Part shown: one piece after another, positions 35,744 to 45,113 of the stretch | Position numbering within the stretch: the first letter of the stretch is position 1 | Layout of the letters: every line of letters begins with the position of its first letter | Assembly (NCBI GenBank): GCA_964537975.1 | Contig: CAZIDP010000006.1 | Location: forward strand, 1 to 64,000 | Length of the DNA: 64,000 bases | Source: SCBR16-9 sp964537975 | GTDB lineage: Bacteria; Hydrogenedentota; Hydrogenedentia; Hydrogenedentales; SCBR16-9 | Direction of reading: 5' to 3' | The notes under the pieces: model-generated | What the model was told of the DNA's origin: nothing | Databases searched by the model: none | Seen by the model: the letters and a program-made list of their open reading frames with translations, nothing else | Position numbers and translations under genes: made by a program

Positions 35744-36370
35744 TTATATACGCACGATTCCACAGCCCCAGGCTTGAACCCGTGGCTCATCAATATCATT
35801 ACCATCTAAAAGCGCGTCCAGCGCATTTTTGACGTAGTTGACTTCACCTTCATCTCGAGGGCTGGTTCGGTTGTCAAAAGCGCCGTGGTAGACTAAATTG
35901 CCCTCTTTATCGACAATGTAAATCTCAGGCGTTACCTTGGCATTCATTTTATCCGCATATTTATTGTCAACATCTTTAAGAATTGGATAGGGTACACCGA
36001 CTTCCTTGCGGTGCTCTTCTATAGCTTCAAGGGATCTACCCGCATGCGCATCAATTCCCAAAAAAACAATATCTTTTTCCATGTATTCTTTGGCCAGTGC
36101 ATTCATGTGGGGATCATGACCAATAATCCAGGGGCAATGCTGTGAGTAAAAGCTCAATACCACTATTTTATCTTCAAAATCTTCCAGCTTGTGTGTATTG
36201 CCCTCTGTATCTGACATTTCAAAATCAGGTACTTTGTCCCCGATTTCTACCTTGTCTTCATCATGATCATCTGCTATAGAGCTACCTCCAGCTAACACAA
36301 TGGCTAAACCGCCAATACCAATTAGTGCCAGTACCCAAAAAGTTGAATTGCACTTCATTAATGCACACAT
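35744..36370 (-). CDS. redoxin (AhpC/TSA-like), single-cysteine CPW motif
   Basis: The 208-residue protein has an N-terminal signal anchor (FWVALALIGIGGLAIVLAGG) and a peroxiredoxin-fold domain. The Cys sits in SFYSQHCPWIIGHDPHM, a C-P-W rather than C-x-x-C arrangement typical of the AhpC/TSA-like redoxins found beside TlpA proteins in planctomycetes and similar bacteria. The cis-proline segment is AKVTPEIYIVD. A C-terminal GCGI segment may supply another cysteine. It is likely a periplasmic or membrane-tethered thiol protein, either peroxidase or reductase. GGAGG is seven bases before the ATG. It is upstream of the TlpA-like gene, with a hairpin between. Confidence 0.72.
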   Translation of the reverse strand: MCALMKCNSTFWVLALIGIGGLAIVLAGGSSIADDHDEDKVEIGDKVPDFEMSDTEGNTHKLEDFEDKIVVLSFYSQHCPWIIGHDPHMNALAKEYMEKDIVFLGIDAHAGRSLEAIEEHRKEVGVPYPILKDVDNKYADKMNAKVTPEIYIVDKEGNLVYHGAFDNRTSPRDEGEVNYVKNALDALLDGNDIDEPRVQAWGCGIVRI

Positions 36371-36534
36371 GTTTTTTCCTCCAATTAATTTACAGTTCCT
36401 TCACACCAATTCCCAGTTAAGTATAACCAGGCATATCGTTTGAACTTCTAGACTACAAGCGTGGTGCGATTTCAGTTCACAAATTGACATGTCGATATTC
36501 GTTTACTGATAAAAGCACTTCGCTGTAGTCACTT

Positions 36535-37212
36535 TTAAGACTGCCAGCTACCTAAGCGGGTTTCATGTTGTGTCGCATGCTTAAGCTGTTCCATAAATAC
36601 TTTTCGAGGTATTTCAACTGCTCCCATGCTTAGAAGGTGATCGGTGCTGACTTGACAGTCAATGAAGTGAAATTGGTGTTGAAGGGTATATTGAACCAAA
36701 GCGGCAAGTGCTGCTTTGGAAGCATTGGGTTTAAGTGAAAACATGGATTCACCAAAAAAACATGCCCCAAGGCTTATGCCATACAATCCACCAGTAAGAA
36801 TGTTGTTCTGCCAGCATTCAATTGAATGCGCATATCCCATTTCATGTAAGTGGATGTATGCCCGCTCCATATCTGAAGTAATCCAGGTTCCATGTTCTTC
36901 TTTACGGTAAATTCTTGCACAATTCTGGATGACTTCATTGAAAGATTGGTCGAATGTTATTGTATACGCAGACCTGCGAATGTAGCGCTGGCTTCTTTTT
37001 GATAAGTGGAATTCACCAGGATATAGCACAAGTCTTGGCTCAGGTGACCACCACAGTATGGGTGAATCATCTTCATACCAGGGAAATATGCCATTCTTGT
37101 ATGCCAACAAAAGGCGTTCTGGACTTAGATCTCCGCCTACTGCCAAAAGTCCGTCTTCTGCCAGATTTACTGGTGGAAAAAGCAGGTCGGTTGTCAATCG
37201 AAATATTGGCAA
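36535..37212 (-). CDS. aat: leucyl/phenylalanyl-tRNA--protein transferase
   Basis: The 225-residue Aat transfers Leu or Phe from tRNA to the N-terminus of proteins with basic N-termini, marking them for ClpS/ClpAP degradation. The hallmark N-terminus is LAEDGLLAVGGDLSPERLLLAYKNGIFPWYEDDSPILWWSPEPR. GGLYGISLGACFFGESMFSL contains the central aat motif, and FIDCQVSTDHLLSMGAVEIPR is the C-terminal one. The start is TTG at 37212, with an AGGT/GGAG pair four to ten bases upstream. Confidence 0.93.
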   Translation of the reverse strand: MPIFRLTTDLLFPPVNLAEDGLLAVGGDLSPERLLLAYKNGIFPWYEDDSPILWWSPEPRLVLYPGEFHLSKRSQRYIRRSAYTITFDQSFNEVIQNCARIYRKEEHGTWITSDMERAYIHLHEMGYAHSIECWQNNILTGGLYGISLGACFFGESMFSLKPNASKAALAALVQYTLQHQFHFIDCQVSTDHLLSMGAVEIPRKVFMEQLKHATQHETRLGSWQS

Positions 37213-37273
37213 AATGACCTGACTCCTGGAAGCGTTAGGTGCTTAACTGACTTGATTTCAGAATGACCTGGGG

Positions 37274-38593
37274 CTATGCCTTTACTCCTGGAAAATATAA
37301 AACATTTGCGGATTGTGTATCATGCTGCATGTTTTCACTCATACCTTCCAGAGCATGATGAATCAAGATATTGGCAGCACGCTCTGTAGCACGTGCATTT
37401 CGAACCACATCTCGGAAACTGCGTGTCGCATCGCTGTATACAGGGTTTTTCAGTACTTCTTCAATAGCTTGCAACATCGTTGCTCCATTAATTCGCCTGG
37501 AACAGCGGCGTATACCGAAATCCTGTTGTAACAAAAGCTTTACGCATTCTTCCTGCTCCAAATGACTTGGAAGCGCAACCATCGGAAGACCGGCTGCCAA
37601 TGCCTGGTACATAGTGCCATTACCACCATGGAATACCACCGCTTTGCAACGTTCCATTAACTTTGAGCCAGGTGCATAGGTGGTAAACCGAAAATTGGAG
37701 GGTGCCATTGCCATCGTGGCTTCTGAAACCTGGCCGCCTGTTGTCACTACAAATCGATACGCTGCTTTACCCAATACTTCATAACTGCGGCGCAACAAGT
37801 TGTCTAATAATCCGGTAGAACCCATTGTGATGTATATGTTCGGGGTTCCATCGTTCATTTCATGGTACCAATCAGGCATATTGCACGGTGGTTCCGAAAT
37901 AATGGGTCCAATCGGCATCCAGTTGGGATACTCGCCATGAGGATTATGAAACAAGGGCAAATCTGGCGACAAAATCGGCATTTTTTTCAACAAATTAATT
38001 GCATTGGCAGGTTGTACGCCGTGCTTTCGATATACGCGTGCGCGAATCCGTGACCAATAAAAGCGGTCCCAATTGTTGATCAGGAAGTGATAAAAACTGC
38101 CGGGGCGAAAGAAATTCCCATTGTATGCATTCAAAACACCAGCCGCTGGTATACCCATAATGTGGCCGACCGTGCTGACGCCAACACTGGAGTCACCCAA
38201 CAACAAGTCTGGTTCTTCTTCACGGCATACACGAATAATGTCTTCCAAAATCAGGTCCAATGGGGCCCACTTCTGGCTGCGAAAGAAGTCCAACACACCA
38301 ATCCAGCCACCATACTTTTGAAAGCGTTCCCAGGCATAATCCCAACGTGGTTCTCGTACCCGGACTACCTTGAACCCGGCTTCGATAGCATGGTCAAGTT
38401 TGGATTGTGGATGGTCCGGATCACTACCGGCAAAAACGACTTCATGGCCTCGGCTTCTGAGTTCTCTTGCAATTTCTACTGTACGCCCGACATGAGCTAG
38501 CACCCATCCCAAAGGAAATACCAGAAATTTTAATTTTTTTCCCGGTTGCGGTAATTCAATACTGTGTTGAGCTTGTTCAGTTACTAAACTCAT
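37274..38593 (-). CDS. GT1-like (UGT/MGT-type) glycosyltransferase
   Basis: This GT-B-fold glycosyltransferase of 439 residues has an N-terminal acceptor domain (FLVFPLGWVLAHVGRTVEIARELRSRGHEVVFA) and a C-terminal nucleotide-sugar site (YITMGSTG, then VVFHGGNGTMYQALAAGLPMVALPSHLEQ, the UGT/MGT signature with HGGNGT). It transfers a sugar to a small molecule or lipid; donor and acceptor are unknown. Its start overlaps the alpha/beta-hydrolase-like gene as ATGA, so the two are translationally coupled and probably act together. Confidence 0.86.
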   Translation of the reverse strand: MSLVTEQAQHSIELPQPGKKLKFLVFPLGWVLAHVGRTVEIARELRSRGHEVVFAGSDPDHPQSKLDHAIEAGFKVVRVREPRWDYAWERFQKYGGWIGVLDFFRSQKWAPLDLILEDIIRVCREEEPDLLLGDSSVGVSTVGHIMGIPAAGVLNAYNGNFFRPGSFYHFLINNWDRFYWSRIRARVYRKHGVQPANAINLLKKMPILSPDLPLFHNPHGEYPNWMPIGPIISEPPCNMPDWYHEMNDGTPNIYITMGSTGLLDNLLRRSYEVLGKAAYRFVVTTGGQVSEATMAMAPSNFRFTTYAPGSKLMERCKAVVFHGGNGTMYQALAAGLPMVALPSHLEQEECVKLLLQQDFGIRRCSRRINGATMLQAIEEVLKNPVYSDATRSFRDVVRNARATERAANILIHHALEGMSENMQHDTQSANVLYFPGVKA

Positions 38594-39531
38594 AATAATC
38601 CCTGTTCATTTGCCATTTGCAACGGTCTGACCGGCACCTTCAACGGGCTGGTACTGGTTGCGAAACACGCAGACTTGCCATGGTCTACTTCATCGTTCAA
38701 CGTGGAAATCAAGATTCCCTTTTTGTGTAAATAAGAGGCACAATTATGTCGGCCTGTAGGAAGTGGTTTAAGCTGGATTGTGTCAATATGACGTAACGAT
38801 TCTGCCTGTTTTCTGTCTGGTAAGCAACGCTCACCATAAAATAAAGTTACACGTGGTGGTTTTGGACTAGTCGAAAAATAACTTTCCAGAACGTCACGCT
38901 TTGCATTTCCACGGGTAAGCCGTCGAATTCTGCTTGTATAAAACGAAGCACCGTAAGTTACCAAGAGTACTTCTGCATAAGCTCCTGGATCACGTATCAG
39001 TTGACCTACGTCCAGTAATACCCGAAGACGTGTTCGTAAATTTGTATATACATCAACGGGAAATCCAGGGCTGAATGTGATGATATGATGAATCGGTACT
39101 TTGCCGCTGAAAAAAAATGCCGCTGCACCACCGGCAGATGCGCCTAAAGCGACATTGTGTTTCGAGTTAAGCTTTGCCAACGCTTCGTTTATTGCATTCT
39201 CGTAAAAGCCAGGTCCATCTGTTCCACCATCTGGAGCAAGACAATATGCCGAACGGTGAATATCGCGCACCATGATGAAATTACATGGTATTTTGATCCG
39301 CTTCAGCATGCGGTAAAATTCAAATTGTGGCATTCCGGCATACAATATCGCAATCCCGGCAAAGGCAATAATCGTTGTATCGGCGCCATTATCTTCAACC
39401 ATCATATAGTCAGAAGGTCTGGGACCACCTTCAGTCTTTATGCGTGATTGGAATTGGCCTTCTGCCTCCATTGAACGTGCCAGACCCGGCGCAAGCAATC
39501 GACAAAAGTTTTTTACAATAAAATCAAGTAT
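38590..39531 (-). CDS. alpha/beta-hydrolase-like protein, probable AUA start
   Basis: The 313-residue protein (from 39531) has a GxSxG-like nucleophile elbow in VALGASAGGAAAF (GASAGG) and a likely oxyanion/central-sheet region TTIIAFAGIAILYAG. The body fits the alpha/beta hydrolase fold, though family and substrate are unknown. The usual starts would be TTG 39498 or ATG 39471, but the frame is open to 39531 as ILDFIVKNFCRLLAPGLARS. An ATA there has GGAG (complement of 39541-39544) nine bases upstream and no better start is nearby. It overlaps the glycosyltransferase in an ATGA. If the start is instead 39471 the protein is 293 residues. Confidence 0.6.
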   Translation of the reverse strand: MLDFIVKNFCRLLAPGLARSMEAEGQFQSRIKTEGGPRPSDYMMVEDNGADTTIIAFAGIAILYAGMPQFEFYRMLKRIKIPCNFIMVRDIHRSAYCLAPDGGTDGPGFYENAINEALAKLNSKHNVALGASAGGAAAFFFSGKVPIHHIITFSPGFPVDVYTNLRTRLRVLLDVGQLIRDPGAYAEVLLVTYGASFYTSRIRRLTRGNAKRDVLESYFSTSPKPPRVTLFYGERCLPDRKQAESLRHIDTIQLKPLPTGRHNCASYLHKKGILISTLNDEVDHGKSACFATSTSPLKVPVRPLQMANEQGLL

Positions 39532-40117
39532 GGTGAATTGCTCCGCAGTTAATAGCGAGGAGTTTCTATGGACTGATTACACAAATGTTGTATGAAATCA
39601 AGGCAACGCACGTGTTTACAGTTGATGTGCAATTTGTTACCATGTTTCCTGTAAAATTTATACCAACCATTGTGTTTTTTGTTACAGTCAATGCCGTGCG
39701 GGAATCATCTAGAGTACCATGTTTTTATACAGCATCCAGTCTTCACATGGCTTATAATACAAGAATCGGGGGTGTTATTTCCAAAAAGCTGGTTGTTTTA
39801 TTAAGAGTATACCGTGCAATTATTGTAATAATCAGAAATAACATAACATAGAGCCAATATTTTCTTATATTTTATATTTACAAACGTATGCAATGATAAT
39901 AAGAATCTTTGACAGTTGGGGTGCCATTTTTTTGCCAGTTACCACAAAAAATTTTGCCAAGCTCTTAGTCAATCGTCGCCTTATAAAAAAACTGCCCTGT
40001 ACATCAAAGATTAAATTTTAAAGAAGCTCAAGCGGCAGTGTATCGGTTGCTATCAAAAAAGTTACGGGCAACGACTTACTTGTCATGGCAGCTTTACGTG
40101 TTGCCCGCAACTTGATT
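39532..40117. other. intergenic region between the hydrolase and oxidoreductase units
   Basis: Nothing coding is convincing between the hydrolase start and the terminator. A plus-strand frame at 39585-39851 lacks family resemblance. The only element I see is the minus-strand terminator at 40055-40111. Confidence 0.55.
40055..40111 (-). terminator. rho-independent terminator for the oxidoreductase operon
   Basis: GTTACGGGCAAC (40061-40072) pairs with GTTGCCCGCAAC (40100-40111), with one G-U pair and a loop of about 27 bases. Six A at 40055-40060 give a T-tract on the minus strand. It begins six bases after the end of the small frame at 40118. Confidence 0.75.
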
Positions 40118-40318
40118 CTACACATCCCGCAGTACCATGCCTTGGCCGGGTGCGATAATACTAATTTCCTCAAAATTTTTTATATTACGACCGTAGGAAT
40201 CCTGAGCACAATCCAACAAAAAAACTTCAGGAAGACATTTGTCCGGAAATGATAACGCAGCCAACAAGCCGATCTGCTGTTCATGCTTCCGGTCTGGGGT
40301 TCTCATATGGACCATCAT
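40118..40318 (-). CDS. possible small protein overlapping the oxidoreductase stop
   Basis: A minus-strand frame (up to 66 codons) overlaps the last 38 bases of the Gfo/Idh/MocA gene. The part beyond the overlap reads as a plausible protein (LLAALSFPDKCLPEVFLLDCAQDSYGRNIKNFEEISIIAPGQGMVLRDV). It ends directly before the terminator at 40055-40111, which otherwise stands about 170 bases after the oxidoreductase stop. The true start could be ATG 40318, 40315 or 40306. No family was recognised. An out-of-frame remnant of a formerly longer oxidoreductase C-terminus is the alternative. Confidence 0.3.
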   Translation of the reverse strand: MMVHMRTPDRKHEQQIGLLAALSFPDKCLPEVFLLDCAQDSYGRNIKNFEEISIIAPGQGMVLRDV

Positions 40319-41510
40319 CCGGCAAATTTAATTCCGGGTCCAGTTTTTCTGCGCTACGCATCATCTCGTCCCAGGTTACAGTACGCTCTTCATAAGCTGC
40401 CATACGCCCCAAAATGGCAGTGAGGGTGCTGCGAGCACCTTCTTCAATATTGTCAACGTAATTGCCGCTCATAATGCCAGCGTGAAAGTCGATCATATTG
40501 TTGACAACACCGTCCTGGTATATACGGGTCGTCATTCCACCATCCCAGTGTTCACTTTGAGATATGACTTTTACCGAACCACCATAATTGGTGTCGGCAG
40601 TACCGGTCTTCCCAAATACTCGGGTGGTCAACGCGCCGAATCCAGGAGCAAATTGATTGGAGCCGAAATCAAGCAGCTTCCCGCCTGGGTATTCGAAATT
40701 GACAACAAAATGGTCCCAGCAATCCCCAATATCAGTTCGTCCCTTACGACCACCACGTCCAATGGCATTTATTGGATGATCGTTCATAAACCAGTTGGCA
40801 ACATCCAGCACATGGATGTTTTGCTCAACGATAATGTCACCAGAAAGAGCCTTGTCAAAATACCAGTTAATCAAGCGACCAGTTTCACCTTCTGTATGGC
40901 CTTTCAATCCTAGGCGTCCGGTATGATAATACGCTTGGGCCAGTAGGGGTTCACCAATCATGCCATCATGCACACGTTGCACCGCTTCGCGAAACAGGGG
41001 ATCATTTCGGGTTTGAAAGTCAACCATACAACTACACTTGCCACGGACTTTTGCGGCTGCTTCCAGAATGGCATTACATCCCCATACATCACCCGCGATT
41101 GGTTTGGCCAGGTAAACATGTACTCCAGCTTCCAATGCCGCAACGGCCTGCTCGGGGTGGAAATAGGTCGGTGACTCAACAGCCACCGCATCGACACCAC
41201 TATCCAGCAGTGCATGGTAACCATCCAAACCATAATAACGTCGATGCTCCGGCACATCCAGTTGCTCGCCCGCAAAATCAGCACGCATTTTAAAGTAATC
41301 ATGGACTGCGACCACTTTAGTATTTGTAAACTCTTCAAAAAGCTGACCAATCCATACACCACGTTGTCCGGAGCCAATGATGCCAATCTCAAGTTTGCTG
41401 TTGGCCTCCGACCCCAACGCGTTAGTGCTGTGCATTACAGCAGTTCCCGCGGCAGCAGCGGTCACAAGAAAATTTCGCCGTGATAAATGATGGGTCTTGT
41501 CCTGATTCAT
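40281..41510 (-). CDS. Tat-exported Gfo/Idh/MocA-family oxidoreductase
   Basis: The 409-residue protein has a Tat signal (SRRNFLVTAAAAGTAVMHSTNA). The Rossmann fold opens with LEIGIIGSGQRGVWIGQLF, and the catalytic Lys is in VHVYLAKPIAGDVWGC, matching the EKP-type motif of the Gfo/Idh/MocA family. Members are NAD(P)-dependent sugar or inositol dehydrogenases and glycosidase-like redox enzymes; Tat-exported versions are common in planctomycetes and Lentisphaerae and bind their cofactor before export. GGAG lies about ten bases before the ATG. A small overlapping frame and a terminator follow. Confidence 0.9.
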   Translation of the reverse strand: MNQDKTHHLSRRNFLVTAAAAGTAVMHSTNALGSEANSKLEIGIIGSGQRGVWIGQLFEEFTNTKVVAVHDYFKMRADFAGEQLDVPEHRRYYGLDGYHALLDSGVDAVAVESPTYFHPEQAVAALEAGVHVYLAKPIAGDVWGCNAILEAAAKVRGKCSCMVDFQTRNDPLFREAVQRVHDGMIGEPLLAQAYYHTGRLGLKGHTEGETGRLINWYFDKALSGDIIVEQNIHVLDVANWFMNDHPINAIGRGGRKGRTDIGDCWDHFVVNFEYPGGKLLDFGSNQFAPGFGALTTRVFGKTGTADTNYGGSVKVISQSEHWDGGMTTRIYQDGVVNNMIDFHAGIMSGNYVDNIEEGARSTLTAILGRMAAYEERTVTWDEMMRSAEKLDPELNLPDDGPYENPRPEA

Positions 41511-41740
41511 GGGTATCGGTCTCCAGTTTGTATTAGAAAATAGCTCAACTCAAGATTTGTGTGTATAGAATGTTATTTAGTATACGCCAAGCATTTTTTT
41601 GGTGCAATTCAACGAATTGCTTTACAATAAATTCTGTCTTGAATAGTTTCTTGTATTGCCCCCCTGTGATTATAAGATAATGACGCGTCATAAAACGTGT
41701 TCATGGAAATAAATTCCCAAGCGAAGAAAGGGGTTACAAC

Positions 41741-42556
41741 ATGAATAAAGTATTTCTGCTGATTATTATTCCAGCGTTGACGTTAACCTGCATAGTGCGG
41801 GCTGAATCACCAGGCTTGTTGCTGTCAGAAGATTTTTCACTGGAAACCAAAGGGCCTTTGGCCGGAGTACTGGAAGCGCATCCATTGCTTGAAATTATTG
41901 CCAATGAAGGCGTTAACGGTACGCATGGTCTGAAAGCTACATACCAGGGATGTGATCGGGGAAGTGAACGTATCGTGATACGGTATCGCCTGCTTGAAAG
42001 GGTACAGGAAGCAACTTTGTGTTATGACGTACGATTTGAGGAAGATTTTCAGTTTGTTCGTGGTGGTAAGTTGAATGGCCTTGGCCCGGACCGTCCTATC
42101 TCTGGGGGCAATGAAATGACTTCCGAAGGCTGGAGTGCCAGAGTCAATTTTTCAAGCGATGAATCTTTACGTACCTACCTATATATACAGAACAAGGACG
42201 GTATATACGGCGCATCTCGTAGCGGCAATGAGTTTACTTTTGAGCGTGGCCGATATTATGCAGTATCTTTGCATATGAAATTAAACTCCAATACAGATAG
42301 TATAGACGGGTTTGCCAAAATATATGTTGATGGAGAATTGTTGGTTGACCACACAGAAGTTCAATTCAGGGCAAGCACCGTGCCCGAGTCTGAGATCAGC
42401 AACTTGCTGTTTTCCAGTTTTCATGGTGGCAGCAGCCCAGTATGGGCTCCACGTGACGATGAAGGTAACTACGCAACTGTCCATGCCATGTTTGATAACT
42501 TTGCTGTATATGAAGGCCGCAGCATTCGGAGCAAACCGGGGACTTGCTGGAAGTAG
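41741..42556 (+). CDS. secreted polysaccharide lyase family 14-like protein
   Basis: The 271-residue protein has a signal peptide (VFLLIIIPALTLTCIVRA) and a beta-jelly-roll body. FEEDFQFVRGGKLNGLGPDRPISGG, MTSEGWSARVNF, TYLYIQNKDGIYG and a final FDNFAVYEG match the pattern of PL14-type alginate or glucuronan lyase domains. The charged loop in the KLNGL region often carries catalytic residues in that family, but I cannot verify them. It would cleave a uronic-acid polysaccharide outside the cell. AAAGGGG lies about ten bases before the ATG. Confidence 0.65.
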   Translation: MNKVFLLIIIPALTLTCIVRAESPGLLLSEDFSLETKGPLAGVLEAHPLLEIIANEGVNGTHGLKATYQGCDRGSERIVIRYRLLERVQEATLCYDVRFEEDFQFVRGGKLNGLGPDRPISGGNEMTSEGWSARVNFSSDESLRTYLYIQNKDGIYGASRSGNEFTFERGRYYAVSLHMKLNSNTDSIDGFAKIYVDGELLVDHTEVQFRASTVPESEISNLLFSSFHGGSSPVWAPRDDEGNYATVHAMFDNFAVYEGRSIRSKPGTCWK

Positions 42557-42639
42557 TCAATAAAAAGGAGACCGAATACCTGCTTTAGCTATAGTGTGAA
42601 TGTAGACACTACAAATATAAAACATATGGATATAATAAA

Positions 42640-43035
42640 ATGAACATAAGTAAATATATAGCTATTGCTGGTGTCTTCTTGCATATAGCAATTCTAATAT
42701 CTTTATGTATTATACCATTGAACATGATAAATCAATTTAATATGCGTCAATCTGGTGTCCATAGCCATATGGAAGACTCATTAATTGAATTTTTTCACTT
42801 CAACATTCATTATTCAATAATTGCAATTTTTATATCACTGATTGGATATCTGGCGTGTACCCTGCTGCTTGTTATGAGAAAGTTTAAAGAAAAATGGTTT
42901 ATTCAATTTATGATAATCGCCTCTGCGCTTTGGTTGATTTTTCCCCCGGCGTTTGTTTTTTCATTAATCAATACGACATTTATTTTCAGGAATTGGAATC
43001 GATTGAAGGAAACGCAACATACAATAACCACATGA
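42640..43035 (+). CDS. small hypothetical three-helix membrane protein
   Basis: The 131-residue protein has helices near residues 6-28, 56-78 and 88-112. The conserved-looking segment IQFMIIASALWLIFPPAFVFSLINTTFIFRNW recurs in degenerate form at 45114-45208. Family and function were not recognised. The gene is AT-rich relative to its neighbours. Confidence 0.6.
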   Translation: MNISKYIAIAGVFLHIAILISLCIIPLNMINQFNMRQSGVHSHMEDSLIEFFHFNIHYSIIAIFISLIGYLACTLLLVMRKFKEKWFIQFMIIASALWLIFPPAFVFSLINTTFIFRNWNRLKETQHTITT

Positions 43036-43183
43036 ATGCTTCTATCTGTTGATATAAAATTTATGCAGCGCATCGCAACATCACATCTTTTATTAAAGCA
43101 ATGCTTATCTGTGCTACGTTCATTCCAGCAGTTGTATAGGAACCTTGATAGCACTGCAGATAGAGTTTAAATTTAGATTGTGA

Positions 43184-44785
43184 TTACTCCGAAAAAGTAA
43201 ATGCGTAAATAACACAACCCCTGGTCATCCGCACGGACAACACGACTTCCTGTCCAGCAAGTTCTGAAAGGTCTTTCTTCGTTTTCCAAGTGACAGGATA
43301 TCGTACGGCATCTGTCGTAATGGATATGACATCGTCTGAGGTATATCCTGTGATGGGTGTGCCGTCTGTCTGTAATAGTGCAACAGATGCCATACCGCCA
43401 GATTCGCGCTGCTCCACATTGGCGAACAACTTGATGCCGGAGATGCGAATCGGCTTCGTGAGAAAAATGCCTTCATTTTCTGAACTCTGAAGGCCGGCAA
43501 ACCCATCACACCGAAGTGTTGCCAAACCGATGGTACGCATGCCCTCCGGGTAATAGGGCTTCGGTGTGATGGCGAAGGAGTTGAAGAAGATGTAGAGTTT
43601 GTCACCCATAATGAAAGGTTCATTGTGCAGGGGCACGGCTCCAGTCGAGTTGTAAGAGGACGGCGTGCCCAAGGGAATAAAGGGTATTTTCGGATTCACC
43701 CATTGCCACGGTTCTCCGTCGTGATGCGACACAAGATAGGAGTACAACAGTTTTTTGGATTTGTCCATGGCGACAACGAATCCGAGGTCTTGATTACCGT
43801 AGTTGAAGGGAATCATGCATTCGATGGCCGGTAGTTCGGTTGCACCTGCGTTTAATGCTGGCAATGCTTCTGGAGGAGACCAGTTGATAAGGTCTTTACT
43901 TGTTGTCAGGGCTGCTCCTCCATGACCTTCAGACCGGCTGTAACCCCACCATTGCGTATTCCGGTGATCTCGAATGACGAGAAAGCGGTCCCCACCTCCA
44001 TCTGGAAAAATGATGCGTTCTAGCGGTGCATTCCAGTGGATACCATCAGGGCTGTATGTGATGTATTTGCCCCGTGCAGCGGCGTAGGCTTTCATGCGTT
44101 CCTCGGATCGGCCCAGAGAACCATTGACCTCATGATTGTCCCAGAAATGTATTGATTCCCAGTGTGCAAGCATCTTGTAGCGTTTTGCCGGGTTCTCTTC
44201 CGCATCATCGCGCAGGATCGTATACCCGTCGAAATTCGTTAGCGCACCTTGAGTCTCTTCCGAAGCGCGTTGTCCACTCAAGATAATGTTGTTGTTCTTG
44301 CCGCTTTCAAACTCTATCAGGCCCAAGCTGGGTTTTGTCCAGGTAATCCCATCGTCAGATTCCGCATACCTCCCGAGCATATTCTCGACATCGCGAACGT
44401 CCCCTTTGCCACGGGGATAAAACGAGAAGTCATCTCCTTTCCCCCACACACCCGCTGCCGCCATATCATGAGGTCCCAGGTTGTGTATACCCATGTTTAA
44501 CGTACAATACCACATACGAAACCGACCATCCTGCTCGCGGATTACGTTACCCCACGCACACTCCATCTGTGTTGTGGGGTCGTCAGGCGTGATTATTGCC
44601 TTTTCCAAGGGCTGCGCTTGATTAAAAATACGCTCGATACCTGTTTTCTCTGCAATCCAATAGTCATCGACAAAGAGATAGTGTCTGATATCGGAAGTGG
44701 TGGGAAAAGAGAGGGTAGTTTGTTGGGTGAATGCTGTAAAAATCAGCGTTTCGAATACAAAGACAGCACATAGCATCCGCATCAT
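43184..44785 (-). CDS. secreted five-bladed beta-propeller protein (GH-like)
   Basis: The protein has about 533 residues from 44785, preceded by GAGGA. It has a signal peptide (MLCAVFVFETLIFTAFT) and a body with repeated propeller-like motifs (DGRFRMWYCTLNM, YAESDDGITWTKPSLGLIEF, ITYSPDGIHWNAPLERIIF, RNTQWWGYSRSEGHGG). These SDDGITW-type motifs occur in glycoside-hydrolase-like propellers related to GH32/43/130. Such planctomycete-type proteins are usually annotated as hypothetical glycosyl hydrolases; no catalytic residues are claimed. A C-terminal beta-rich module (about 440-530) follows. Confidence 0.6.
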   Translation of the reverse strand: MMRMLCAVFVFETLIFTAFTQQTTLSFPTTSDIRHYLFVDDYWIAEKTGIERIFNQAQPLEKAIITPDDPTTQMECAWGNVIREQDGRFRMWYCTLNMGIHNLGPHDMAAAGVWGKGDDFSFYPRGKGDVRDVENMLGRYAESDDGITWTKPSLGLIEFESGKNNNIILSGQRASEETQGALTNFDGYTILRDDAEENPAKRYKMLAHWESIHFWDNHEVNGSLGRSEERMKAYAAARGKYITYSPDGIHWNAPLERIIFPDGGGDRFLVIRDHRNTQWWGYSRSEGHGGAALTTSKDLINWSPPEALPALNAGATELPAIECMIPFNYGNQDLGFVVAMDKSKKLLYSYLVSHHDGEPWQWVNPKIPFIPLGTPSSYNSTGAVPLHNEPFIMGDKLYIFFNSFAITPKPYYPEGMRTIGLATLRCDGFAGLQSSENEGIFLTKPIRISGIKLFANVEQRESGGMASVALLQTDGTPITGYTSDDVISITTDAVRYPVTWKTKKDLSELAGQEVVLSVRMTRGCVIYAFTFSE

Positions 44786-45113
44786 CAAAATCCTCATCCT
44801 GTTACATCAATAGGTGCTTATAGGCAGGCTAAATAAAATACATCATAACATTGCCATTCATCTGACACTGAAGATATTGTTCTGAATCCAACTCCAAGGC
44901 TCCAGTTTTCTTTCATCAATTTCATCCTGGCTTGGAACATATCGCTCCAGGCTATTCGGATGTACTCCTTGAAGCTGCTTACACCATTCTCCAACTCTTG
45001 TACAAACTGGTCTATCTTTTCTGCTGTGTAACATGTTTTCTTTACCAAAGAATCTCCATTGTTGTGGAGATTCTATTAGTGCTGTTGGTTTTCTTTATAT
45101 GGGCTGTGTCCGA

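Noticed and set aside
39585..39851. 88-codon plus-strand frame in the long gap
   Set aside because: No domain, no ribosome site, and no neighbour context; it is likely chance.
44818..45048. 76-codon minus-strand frame near the paralogue scar
   Set aside because: No recognisable domain and no ribosome site; the region appears to be decayed DNA.
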